A DNA stretch of 15,908 nucleotides from DATJQF01 sp035505995. GTDB taxonomy: Bacteria > Bacteroidota > Bacteroidia > Bacteroidales > FEN-979. This document shows, piece after piece, positions 7,855-15,417 of this stretch (the first letter of the stretch is position 1; every line of letters starts with the position of its first letter). Made by a program: the position numbers and the translations under genes. Where the stretch lies: assembly GCA_035505995.1 (NCBI GenBank), contig DATJQF010000127.1, positions 1-15,908 of the forward strand, in the 5' to 3' direction. The notes under the pieces were generated by a model. That model saw only the letters and a list, made by a program, of their open reading frames with translations. It searched no databases and was not told where the DNA came from.

Positions 7855-9747
7855 TCAAAATGATCTTACGGCCGCGATGATGCCTTCCGCGTCATATCCG
7901 CACTCATGGTGAAGCTCCTCAAGGGTGCCCTGCTCAATGAACCGGTCGGGGATGCCCAGGCGTTTCACCCGGGACTGGTATCCGTGGTCGGTCATGAATT
8001 CGATCACGGCCGTGCCTAACCCGCCGATGAGGGTACCGTCCTCTACCGTTACGATCTTTTTGAATTTCTTAAAGATCCCGTGCAGCAGCTCTTCATCCAG
8101 GGGCTTCAGGAACCGCATATCGAAGTGCGCCACGGAGATCCCTTCCTTCTCCAGCAGGTCGCAGGCTTTGACCGCCTCATTTCCGATGTGTCCGATGGTG
8201 ATGATAGCCGTATCCTTCCCGTCGCGCAGCATTCTTCCTTTGCCCGGTTCGAGCTCTGTCAGAGGGGTTTTCCATTCAGTCATGACCCCCCTGCCTCTCG
8301 GATAGCGGATCGCGAACGGACCTTTCGACCCGAGCTGGGCAGTGTACATCATGTTTCGCAGCTCCTCCTCATTCAGCGGAGCCGCTACGGTCATGTTCGG
8401 AACGCATCGCAGATAGGAAAGGTCGAACGCCCCGTGGTGGGTGGCGCCGTCCTCTCCCACCAGCCCGGCGCGGTCGAGGCAAAAGACGACGCGCAGGTTT
8501 TGCAGGGCCACATCGTGGATGATCTGGTCGTAGGCACGCTGCAGGAAAGTGGAATAGATATTACAGAAGGGAATGTATCCTGAAGCAGCCAGCCCGGCCG
8601 AGAAGGTGACGGCATGCTGTTCGGCGATGCCTACGTCGAATGCCCTACCGGGCATCTTGTTCATCATGAGGTTCAGGGAGCAGCCGGTCGACATGGCCGG
8701 AGTGATCCCGATCACTTTCGGGTTCATTTCCGCCAGCTCGATGATGGTCCGGCCGAAAACCGTCTGGTATTTAGGGGGCTGGCCGTGGCATTTATCCTCC
8801 CGGATCTCTCCGGTGTTCTTATCAAAGACCCCGGGCGCATGGTACACGGTCTGGTCCTCTTCGGCCCGCTTGTATCCTTTGCCCTTCACCGTGATCACAT
8901 GCAGCAGTTTGGGTCCGCGGATGTCCTTCAGGTCCTTCAGCAATTTCACCAGGCGGATCACGTCATGACCATCCACCGGCCCGAAGTACCGGAAGTTGAA
9001 CGCCTCGAAGAGGTTGCTTCGCTTGAGCAGGGTCACCTTCAGGGCATTCCCGATCTGCTTCACCACGGCCCTTGAATTCCTTCCGTAGGGTGTTCCTCCT
9101 CCCATCAGGTACCAGATCCGGTCGCGGATCCGGTTATAGGTTTTGGACGTCACGATATCCGCCAGGTAATCCTTGAGGGCGCCCACGCTGCGGTCGATCG
9201 CGATCCCGTTGTCGTTCAGGATCACCAGCAGGTTGGTGTTGGAGACGCCGGCATTGTTCAGCGCTTCCATGGCCATCCCGCCGGTCATAGCGCCGTCGCC
9301 GATGACGGCTACCTGGTGCTGGTCTTTATCCTGGTTGAGGTTCGCCGCGATCCCCATGCCCAGGGCAGCAGAGATGGAAGTGGAGGAATGACCCACGCCG
9401 AAGGCATCGTACGGGCTTTCCGACATCTTCGGGAACCCGCTGATGCCTTTGAAGGTCCGGTTCGTATGGAAAACATCCCGGCGCCCCGTCAGGATCTTAT
9501 GGGCATAGGCCTGGTGCCCGACGTCCCAGATCACTTTGTCGGACGGCGCATCAAAAACATAATGGATCGCAACGGTCAGCTCGATCGTGCCGAGACTGGC
9601 CCCGAGATGGCCCGGGTTGGTGGAGACCATTTCGATGATGAATTGCCGCAATTCCTCGCACAGGCGGGGCAGTTCTTCCGGTTTCAGTTTCTTCAGATCG
9701 GAAGGAGAATTTATAGTCGCAAGCAGATCACCCGGTTTCGCAGCCAT
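7855..9747 (-). CDS. dxs: 1-deoxy-D-xylulose-5-phosphate synthase
   Basis: Encodes 630 residues, the normal full length. The enzyme condenses pyruvate and glyceraldehyde-3-phosphate, using thiamine diphosphate, to form DXP. DXP is the first intermediate of the MEP isoprenoid pathway and also feeds thiamine and pyridoxal synthesis. Visible: PGHLGASLG (45-53), WDVGHQAYAHKILTGR (74-89), the ThDP motif GDGAMTGGMAMEALNNAG (150-167) continuing to ILNDN, the substrate region YFGPVDGHD (254-262), catalytic Glu376 in GIAEQHAV (373-380), DRAGLVGEDGATHHG (425-439) and RYPRG (481-485). The C-terminal transketolase domain runs to VRSF. The gene is probably monocistronic, with its own -7 box. It converges with the T9SS gene with only 4 nt between stop codons. 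Confidence 0.98.
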   Translation of the reverse strand: MAAKPGDLLATINSPSDLKKLKPEELPRLCEELRQFIIEMVSTNPGHLGASLGTIELTVAIHYVFDAPSDKVIWDVGHQAYAHKILTGRRDVFHTNRTFKGISGFPKMSESPYDAFGVGHSSTSISAALGMGIAANLNQDKDQHQVAVIGDGAMTGGMAMEALNNAGVSNTNLLVILNDNGIAIDRSVGALKDYLADIVTSKTYNRIRDRIWYLMGGGTPYGRNSRAVVKQIGNALKVTLLKRSNLFEAFNFRYFGPVDGHDVIRLVKLLKDLKDIRGPKLLHVITVKGKGYKRAEEDQTVYHAPGVFDKNTGEIREDKCHGQPPKYQTVFGRTIIELAEMNPKVIGITPAMSTGCSLNLMMNKMPGRAFDVGIAEQHAVTFSAGLAASGYIPFCNIYSTFLQRAYDQIIHDVALQNLRVVFCLDRAGLVGEDGATHHGAFDLSYLRCVPNMTVAAPLNEEELRNMMYTAQLGSKGPFAIRYPRGRGVMTEWKTPLTELEPGKGRMLRDGKDTAIITIGHIGNEAVKACDLLEKEGISVAHFDMRFLKPLDEELLHGIFKKFKKIVTVEDGTLIGGLGTAVIEFMTDHGYQSRVKRLGIPDRFIEQGTLEELHHECGYDAEGIIAAVRSF

Positions 9748-9767
9748 GAAAATCGATAAAGATCATG

Positions 9768-9775
9768 CAAAATTA
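9768..9775 (-). promoter_or_regulatory. -7 promoter box for dxs
   Basis: The minus strand reads TAATTTTG, a perfect TAnnTTTG match, 20 nt upstream of the dxs ATG at 9747. It lies in the 71-bp gap after the SufT-like gene. No convincing -33 TTTG is visible upstream, which is rich in C and T. Confidence 0.6.
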
Positions 9776-9818
9776 AGAAATCGGCAGGAATGGGGGAATA
9801 AAAAGGACCGGGAGGACC

Positions 9819-10124
9819 TTACAGGAGTCCAAGCTCCAGCTTTGCCTCCTCGGTGATCCGGTCCATGTCCCAGGGCGGCTCGAAAACCAGGTTCACCTCG
9901 ACATTGCCGACGCCTTCCACCGTGGAGACCTCGGTCTTCACGATCCCCGGCATATCCTCGGCGATGGGGCAGTTAGGAGCCGTTAACGTCATGATGATGA
10001 CCACATTATTGTGATCGTCGATATTCAGCTCATAGATCAGCCCGAGGTCATAAATATTGACCGGGATCTCCGGGTCATGCACTCGGCGGAGCGCTTCGAT
10101 GATTTTGGGTTCCAGGGGGTTCAT
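9819..10124 (-). CDS. MIP18/DUF59 family Fe-S cluster protein (SufT-like)
   Basis: Encodes 101 residues from the ATG at 10124. The same frame extends upstream to 10202, but a promoter -7 box and a terminator lie inside that stretch, so the shorter start is chosen; MNPLEPKIIEALRRVHDPEI is also the usual family N-terminus. Motifs: HDPEIPVNIYDLGLIYEL (16-33), TAPNCP with conserved Cys52 (48-53) and FEPPWDMDRIT (81-91). DUF59 proteins act in Fe-S cluster maturation or carriage (SufT, or the N-terminus of ApbC/Mrp). No suf genes are adjacent. The neighbour downstream on the same strand is dxs; later MEP-pathway enzymes (IspG, IspH) are Fe-S proteins, but that link is only suggestive. The gene symbol is withheld because the family has several paralogues. 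Confidence 0.9.
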   Translation of the reverse strand: MNPLEPKIIEALRRVHDPEIPVNIYDLGLIYELNIDDHNNVVIIMTLTAPNCPIAEDMPGIVKTEVSTVEGVGNVEVNLVFEPPWDMDRITEEAKLELGLL

Positions 10125-10145
10125 CCGGCCGGGTTTTTCTGCCTG

Positions 10146-10153
10146 CAAAGTTA
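10146..10153 (-). promoter_or_regulatory. -7 promoter box for the SufT-like gene
   Basis: The minus strand reads TAACTTTG, a perfect TAnnTTTG match, 21 nt upstream of the ATG at 10124. It sits 1 nt after the T-tract of the upstream gene's terminator. It supports the 10124 start over the longer frame. Confidence 0.65.
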
Positions 10154-10154
10154 C

Positions 10155-10191
10155 AAAAAAAACGGGGTTGCCCTGATCACCGGCAACCCCG
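10155..10191 (-). terminator. Rho-independent terminator after the outer-membrane protein gene
   Basis: Perfect 10-bp G+C-rich stem. On the minus strand CGGGGTTGCC (10191-10182) pairs with GGCAACCCCG (10172-10163) across a 9-nt loop, followed directly by eight T (10162-10155). It begins 22 nt after the stop of the gene ending at 10214 and closes the FecR/TonB-receptor cluster. Confidence 0.93.
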
Positions 10192-10213
10192 CCCATTACC
10201 ATAAAACAGGAGT

Positions 10214-10840
10214 TCAGTCTTTGATCTTGTAGCTGATGCCGGCGGTAACAATGCCCAGGGTCCCGATCCCCATTTCGAGGAACCCGCCCAGGGATCTTCC
10301 AAACCGTACGCCGAACATGGTCAGCTGGCCGGCCGGCAGCAGTTTTCTCTTGTTTTCAGTGGTCCCGTTATAGGTGACGTTGCCCAGGTCGACCGTCACG
10401 CCGATGGCAAATCCGGAGTAGATCCTGAAGAAGGACTTGCTGACATAGCTGAAGGTGATCCGGGTGAGCGCCATCAGAACATTGTCATGCGCCGTCCGGT
10501 GGATCACGTCATTGGTTCCGGTCCCTTCAGAATAATCGTTGTACGTGAGATCGGTAGTGGCAGGAAAATAAGCGAACTGGCTTCCCACGGATACCACCCG
10601 GTTCAGGTGCCGGGTATACCCGAGTAAAAAGGTTCCTGCCGACCGCAGATACTGATCGGCTTTATAAGGATAAGCATCTGAATAATAGTGATTGGATAGT
10701 CCCGAGAAATAGAAGACAGAGCCTAAGCCGTACCCGGCATAGAACTCATTGGGTAGATCAGCCTGAGAAACTTTTTGTGAGAAGGTCGAGAGTGTGAGGA
10801 CTGTCCATCCGAGAGTCAGCAGGAAACCTTTTGTTTTCAT
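10214..10840 (-). CDS. Outer-membrane beta-barrel-like protein, function unknown
   Basis: Encodes 208 residues. Residues 1-22 are a signal peptide ending LSTFSQ. The mature part alternates polar and hydrophobic residues with many Gly and aromatic residues: FYAGYGLGSVFYFSG, FLLGYTRHLNRVVSVGSQF, ITFSYVSKSFFRIYSGFAIG and the final GIVTAGISYKIKD. This is the pattern of a small 8-strand-type outer-membrane barrel. I do not recognise a specific family or ligand. It follows the lipoprotein gene by 43 nt on the same strand and is followed by a strong terminator, so it is likely the last gene of the cluster. No clear -7 box lies in the 43-nt gap. Confidence 0.75.
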   Translation of the reverse strand: MKTKGFLLTLGWTVLTLSTFSQKVSQADLPNEFYAGYGLGSVFYFSGLSNHYYSDAYPYKADQYLRSAGTFLLGYTRHLNRVVSVGSQFAYFPATTDLTYNDYSEGTGTNDVIHRTAHDNVLMALTRITFSYVSKSFFRIYSGFAIGVTVDLGNVTYNGTTENKRKLLPAGQLTMFGVRFGRSLGGFLEMGIGTLGIVTAGISYKIKD

Positions 10841-10883
10841 AGCAGTGTGAGTTTTTGTGAGTGAGACAAGTTATGATGTTTGA

Positions 10884-11822
10884 TCAGGGAAGCGGAAGGA
10901 AGATCGTGCCGGAAACACCGTCCCATACCCAGTCCAGCTTGAACTTGGTGGGGCATTCATCCCCGGTGATGGGCTGGTTGTTATCATCGTATCCGTAGGT
11001 GAGCGTGGCGGATTTATTTTCCGTAGGCAGCAGCAGGGTCTGGCTCCCCGCGCAGGGATCCCAGGTGCAGGCTTGCTTATAGATCACCGTCTGTTCGATC
11101 TGGGAATAGAATTGTTTGCTCTGGCGGTTGATTCCCCATACTACCAGTTTATCATAACCATCGGCAGTGCCCAGTCCGTCGATGGCCATCACGAGGCTGT
11201 CCTGTTTGCCTGTAAAGAGTTGCTGACGGGCAATGTTCCAGGTCCGGGTGGAATTGTCGCTGAAAGTAGCCTGGACCGTTCCCCAGACCTTGTGTTCCAC
11301 CGAGGAAAGCTCAAAGCCGATCATCCAGAGGTACCCTCCGGTCACATTCTGGAAATGCTTGATGCCGTTGAAAGTTACGGAATGATCCGGGTGAAGGATG
11401 CGCACGATATGGAAGTTGATCAAAGTAAGGGTGACGGTCGTCCCGGGATTTACCCAGTATTCGCCGATCTTCTTCTTGACATCCACATTCCCGGTCCGGA
11501 TGAGGGTGTTGTTGCAGTTAGGTCCGTTATAGGTCAGATGATAGATGATCGTATCCCCGATCGTGGTGGCGGAATCGATCGTCACCCCGCAGGGGCCCTG
11601 CCAGAGCTTCAGGCCGTTGCCGCCCGACAATACCGTATTGGCATCGTTGGAAACATCATCGGTGGCATTCTCCACGATGTTCTCATCCTTCTGCAGCTGC
11701 TGGATGTCGGTGGTAGTGTTGGAAGTGCTTTCCGTCGTCTCTTTTTTCGTGCATCCCGCCAGGAGTAAGCCGAAAACAGCCAGCAGGACGAACGCATAGG
11801 TGATTTTTTTCATTGCTTTCAT
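10884..11822 (-). CDS. Bacteroidota lipoprotein, function unknown
   Basis: Encodes 312 residues. The N-terminus is a lipoprotein signal peptide with lipobox LLAGC (20-24), Cys24 being the lipidated residue. A second Met at residue 4 (MKKITYAF) is an equally good start. A Thr/Ser-rich linker and an acidic helix follow (DIQQLQKDENIVENATDDV), then a beta-rich domain with TRTWNIARQQLFTG and YDKLVVWGINRQSKQFYSQI. From memory these resemble a widespread family of uncharacterised Bacteroidota lipoproteins. Cysteines later in the chain (GPC, PNC, QACTWDPC, DEC) could form disulfides. The gene lies 98 nt downstream of the DUF4249 gene and 43 nt before the barrel gene. It may work at the cell surface with the receptor, but this is inferred only from gene order. 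Confidence 0.75.
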   Translation of the reverse strand: MKAMKKITYAFVLLAVFGLLLAGCTKKETTESTSNTTTDIQQLQKDENIVENATDDVSNDANTVLSGGNGLKLWQGPCGVTIDSATTIGDTIIYHLTYNGPNCNNTLIRTGNVDVKKKIGEYWVNPGTTVTLTLINFHIVRILHPDHSVTFNGIKHFQNVTGGYLWMIGFELSSVEHKVWGTVQATFSDNSTRTWNIARQQLFTGKQDSLVMAIDGLGTADGYDKLVVWGINRQSKQFYSQIEQTVIYKQACTWDPCAGSQTLLLPTENKSATLTYGYDDNNQPITGDECPTKFKLDWVWDGVSGTIFLPLP

Positions 11823-11920
11823 GGTATCTGATTTTGGGTTTCTTAGCTGTTATACACCCGGACCCGGATTTACCCTGACGGGAAAAACACTTTTTTTCCA
11901 ATTTTTTTCGGGAAGAACAA

Positions 11921-12742
11921 TCAGGGCGTAACGGTGATCGACAGCGAGGTCACGGCGCATACCCCGAAGAATCCGGTAGCCCCTGCGCTGAGATTCGTGG
12001 CGACGTTGGACGAAGAAGAGCTGAACAGTCCTCCCTGCCAGGTGGTTTCCAGCAGCAGCGTCCGGATATATTCCGCATGAGCGGCCGTCAGGGAATATCT
12101 CCGTTCCTCGATGATGGTCCCGGCCGGGAAGGAGACCTGTTCGACCGCCGGAGCGAAGATCTCGCTCACGTCGAGCGTCCGGAGCGTGTAAAACAGCATC
12201 CGGGCCCGGGTCTGCGAGGGATCCAGCGTATCGTACCCGGGCACCGAGGACCAGTCCAGGAGCAATTCCCACATGGCAGGCTCCCCCGTGGTGAAGGCGC
12301 TGGCGACATAATCGACATGGTAAAGGTCGTTCCCTTCATTCTTTTTATAACTCAGCTGCTGGAAATATGCTCCCGGCTCCATGCGGGCCTTGGCAGTGAA
12401 GGTTTGTCCCTGGTAGTATATCAGGAGATTGTAGTTCTTGTCAGGATAGGCGGTAAAGGTCTTCGAAGTGACGTAGATCCCCGAATTGGCCGGCTGCTCG
12501 GTGAGCTGATAGGTGGAGTCCTCGTTGCTGACGACCACCGTCGCCCCGGTGGCTGCCCCGGGGTTTTCGTTCAGCTGGGATACGGGAAGGGTGAGGATCA
12601 CCGACTGCTGCTTCACCTCGTTGGTGAGAATGCCGTCCACCACCAGCAGGTTCCCGGAAAACTTCTTCACCGGCCAGTCCACCTGCTTCACACAGCCGGA
12701 GGCGAGCAATATCATTCCGATCCAAAGCAGCCGTTTACTCAT
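11921..12742 (-). CDS. DUF4249 family surface lipoprotein
   Basis: Encodes 273 residues. The lipoprotein signal MSKRLLWIGMILLASGC ends at Cys17. Family features: GNLLVVDGILTNE (30-42), a beta-sandwich region with TGATVVVSNEDSTYQLTE and FTAYPDKNYNLLI, and the C-terminal SSSNVATNLSAGATGFFGVC with the typical NxSxGxxGFFG pattern. DUF4249 genes in Bacteroidota regularly follow a TonB-dependent receptor, where the lipoprotein probably acts as a surface partner or lid by analogy with SusD-type systems. Here the ATG (12742-12740) shares a base with the receptor's TGA (12744-12742), a TGATG junction that suggests translational coupling. The ligand is unknown. Confidence 0.9.
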   Translation of the reverse strand: MSKRLLWIGMILLASGCVKQVDWPVKKFSGNLLVVDGILTNEVKQQSVILTLPVSQLNENPGAATGATVVVSNEDSTYQLTEQPANSGIYVTSKTFTAYPDKNYNLLIYYQGQTFTAKARMEPGAYFQQLSYKKNEGNDLYHVDYVASAFTTGEPAMWELLLDWSSVPGYDTLDPSQTRARMLFYTLRTLDVSEIFAPAVEQVSFPAGTIIEERRYSLTAAHAEYIRTLLLETTWQGGLFSSSSSNVATNLSAGATGFFGVCAVTSLSITVTP

Positions 12743-15417
12743 CAGAACCTGAATTGATAGTTTATGGAGGGGATGATCCCGGCGACGGAAATCGCGGTCG
12801 GGACCAGCGTGTACCCCCCGATCATGTCGGAAGGCACCACGAATTCCCCCTGGGAATTCTCGTACTTATTGAAGCTGACGGAGAACGGGTTCAGCCGGGC
12901 ATATACATTATACAGGGTCACGATCAGGCTGTGCCGGAACCGGCCCCCCGGCCTGTTGAGCTGATAGGACACCGAGAGGTCGAGCCGGTGATAATCGGGC
13001 AGCCGGTCGTTGTTCTTATCCCCGTACAGCGGGACCGAATACCCGTTATTGTAATAAAACCCTACCGGGGACGTGAACGGAGCGCCGCTCATGTAGATCC
13101 AGTCGGCACAAACGGTCCATCGCGGGGTGGCGGCATAGGAAAGATTTACGACCACATTGTTGGGACAATCGTAAAATGCCGCATAACGGTTGCCGTTGTT
13201 CACTTCAGGGGTTTTCACGATGGCCCGGGAATAGGTGTACCCGATCCAGCCGGTGAGCTTGCCGGTGGGCTTGCGGATCATGATCTCGATCCCGTAGGAC
13301 TCGGCCGTCCCGAACCTCAGCTCGCCTTCAATATGCGGATTGTAGAGCAGGTTGGCATGATCCCGGAAATCGATGTAATGGTTGTAATATTTGTAGAAGG
13401 CTTCGGCGGAAAGCACGAGCCGCGACTGCCACACTTTCTGGGAATATCCCAGCGTCACCTGGTCGGCGGTCCGGGGTTGGAGGGTCGGACCTGCCGGAAC
13501 CCACAACTCCAGCGAAGTGAACGGACTGGTGGAATTGGTGAGCACCTGCAGGTATTGCGTCATCCTGCCGTAGCTGGCCTTCAGGGAAATGTTCTTACCG
13601 GCGAGGAACTGGAGGCTCACCCGGGGTTCTATCGTATAATAAACGGAGTAGGTAGCACCGGCTTTTACTTCCGTGCTGTCGATGACCTGGTGATTGTTCC
13701 CGAACGTATAATATTTGGTGGGACCCAGATCCTGCCATACGGGGATCCGAACGCCGTAATTCAGCAGCCATCTTTTTCCCAGCGACTGTTCGTTGCTCAG
13801 GTAAAGGTTGTACTCCATCGACCGGTACTGAGGTATGTCGGGAGCCATCGTGTCGGCGGAAGGATTGGCGAGCGTCACATTCCCGGGGTTGGAATAATGG
13901 TAGCTTACCTCGATGCCGGCCCGGAGCGTGTTCCACGAGTTCAGGTACCAGGTGAAGTCGGATTTCAGCGTGATGTTGGAGATCGAGGAATTCCAGTAAT
14001 CCCGCAGGTTTTCCGCCAGGTACAGGAAATAGTTGTAGCGGCTGTAATTGACCGTAGTATTGGAAAAAAGCTTGTTGCTGAACAGGTGGTTCCAGCGCAG
14101 GGTCGCCGCCAGGTTGTGCCAGCTGATGCCGTACGTGTTGATCGCGGCCGTGGTGGCCCGCAACAGCTGGTCGTTCCCGTAATAAAACGTCATATAGAAG
14201 CGGTTGTTCGCGTTGGGGTTGAAATTCAGCTTGCCGTTGATGTCGTAGAAACCGATATTGAAGGACCGGAACGTGGAATAGATATCCTTGAGCCAGAAAA
14301 GCGTGGAAAGCCTTCCCGAAAGGAAGAAGGAACATTTATCCTTCACGATGGGGCCCTCAAACGTGAGCGAGGAAGCATAGGGTCCGATATTCCCGCCGAA
14401 ACTCAGCCTTTTCATGTTCCCGTCTTTGGCCCGGATATCGACGACAGAGGAAAGCTTTCCCCCGAACCGGGCCGGAAAGTCGCCTTTGTACACCTGGATA
14501 TCGTTCACGGCATCCGGCGACATCGCGGACATGAACCCGAACAGGTGCGAGGGGGTGTAGATGGGGGCATCGTCGAGCATGACCAGGTTCTCGTCGCTGT
14601 TCCCTCCCCTGACGTAAAACAGGGCGGAACCGTCGCCGAACGCCTTGATGCCCGGCACCGATTGCAGGGCCTTGATGACATCCAGGTTCCCGACAAAGCC
14701 GGGCAGCTGCGAGAGGGTTTTCGAGGAAAAGCTGATCTGGCTGAGCTGGTTTAATTTCGGGTCGGTGCCCGTGATCCCCCCGATGATCTCCACCTCCTTG
14801 ATATCGATCCGGGTTTCCGTCATTTCCAGGTTCAGTTGTTTGTTATCGTCCGCCACCAGGTCCAGGGTCAGGGTGATATATCCGAGGAAAGAAGCATCCA
14901 GCCGGATCTCCCCGGCCGGAACGGTCAGCGAAAAGAAACCATAGGCATTGGCCGTAGTGCCCAGGGTGGTGCCCCGGACCGAAACCGTGGCGCCGATCAG
15001 CACTTCCCCGGTCGCTTTGTCCCGGATATACCCGCTGAGAGTGAATTTCTGCTTCGGATTCTGTTTTTCCGGACCCGGCGTCCCTTTGCCGGGTGCCCGC
15101 ATCCTCAGGACGACATGATCTTCCACTTTCAGGTAATCTATCCCGAGAGGCCCCAGCAGGTCGTCGAGGATCTCTTTTACCGGCTTATCCTTCGCTTTCA
15201 GGGTGACCCGCGTATCCACGGGGATCTGCTGGGGGCTGTAGGAAAAAAGGATCTTCCCCTTTTCCCCGATCTCACGGATCACTTCGCCCAGGGGCTTGTT
15301 CTTGCAAACGACCGTGATCTTCTTTTCCAGGTCCTGGGAAAAAAGGGGAGTTACAAACAACAGGAATAACAGGAGAAGCAGGCTATGGCCTTTTATGTGG
15401 ATCTTACCTGCAGGCAT
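12742..15417 (-). CDS. TonB-dependent receptor with N-terminal STN signalling domain and carboxypeptidase-regulatory-like domain
   Basis: Encodes 891 residues. Layout: signal peptide to about FSQ (28); STN domain about 33-106 (KITVVCKNKPLGEVIREI to YLKVEDHVVLRM), the part that contacts a FecR anti-sigma factor; a linker; a carboxypeptidase-regulatory-like domain about 127-200 (LSGYIRDKATGEVLIGATV); plug domain about 225-335 (ALFYVRGGNSDENLVMLDDA, VNDIQVYKGDFPARFGGKLS); then a 22-strand-type barrel ending SINYQFRF with the usual terminal Phe. Such proteins import large ligands through the outer membrane, powered by TonB-ExbBD. The STN domain and the preceding fecR indicate a transducing receptor. 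The start overlaps the fecR 3' end by 14 nt, and the stop overlaps the DUF4249 start. The ligand cannot be read from the sequence. Confidence 0.95.
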   Translation of the reverse strand: MPAGKIHIKGHSLLLLLFLLFVTPLFSQDLEKKITVVCKNKPLGEVIREIGEKGKILFSYSPQQIPVDTRVTLKAKDKPVKEILDDLLGPLGIDYLKVEDHVVLRMRAPGKGTPGPEKQNPKQKFTLSGYIRDKATGEVLIGATVSVRGTTLGTTANAYGFFSLTVPAGEIRLDASFLGYITLTLDLVADDNKQLNLEMTETRIDIKEVEIIGGITGTDPKLNQLSQISFSSKTLSQLPGFVGNLDVIKALQSVPGIKAFGDGSALFYVRGGNSDENLVMLDDAPIYTPSHLFGFMSAMSPDAVNDIQVYKGDFPARFGGKLSSVVDIRAKDGNMKRLSFGGNIGPYASSLTFEGPIVKDKCSFFLSGRLSTLFWLKDIYSTFRSFNIGFYDINGKLNFNPNANNRFYMTFYYGNDQLLRATTAAINTYGISWHNLAATLRWNHLFSNKLFSNTTVNYSRYNYFLYLAENLRDYWNSSISNITLKSDFTWYLNSWNTLRAGIEVSYHYSNPGNVTLANPSADTMAPDIPQYRSMEYNLYLSNEQSLGKRWLLNYGVRIPVWQDLGPTKYYTFGNNHQVIDSTEVKAGATYSVYYTIEPRVSLQFLAGKNISLKASYGRMTQYLQVLTNSTSPFTSLELWVPAGPTLQPRTADQVTLGYSQKVWQSRLVLSAEAFYKYYNHYIDFRDHANLLYNPHIEGELRFGTAESYGIEIMIRKPTGKLTGWIGYTYSRAIVKTPEVNNGNRYAAFYDCPNNVVVNLSYAATPRWTVCADWIYMSGAPFTSPVGFYYNNGYSVPLYGDKNNDRLPDYHRLDLSVSYQLNRPGGRFRHSLIVTLYNVYARLNPFSVSFNKYENSQGEFVVPSDMIGGYTLVPTAISVAGIIPSINYQFRF

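Noticed and set aside
9799..9819. Possible terminator after the SufT-like gene
   Set aside because: The repeated AGGACC units are direct, not inverted, so no stable hairpin forms.
10125..10202. Longer start for the SufT-like gene
   Set aside because: The stretch contains an intrinsic terminator and a perfect -7 box, and its translation has no family similarity.
11881..11910. A+T-rich inverted repeat GGAAAAA/TTTTTCC followed by T7 on the plus strand
   Set aside because: It resembles a weak terminator, but it faces the plus strand where no gene ends. On the minus strand no T-tract follows, so it cannot serve DUF4249. Probably just A/T-rich spacer.
12754..14754. Open frame of 666 codons on the plus strand opposite the TonB receptor gene
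   Set aside because: It is rich in His, Gly, Pro, Arg and Val without domain pattern, as expected for the antisense frame of a G+C-rich gene. The receptor on the other strand is unmistakable.
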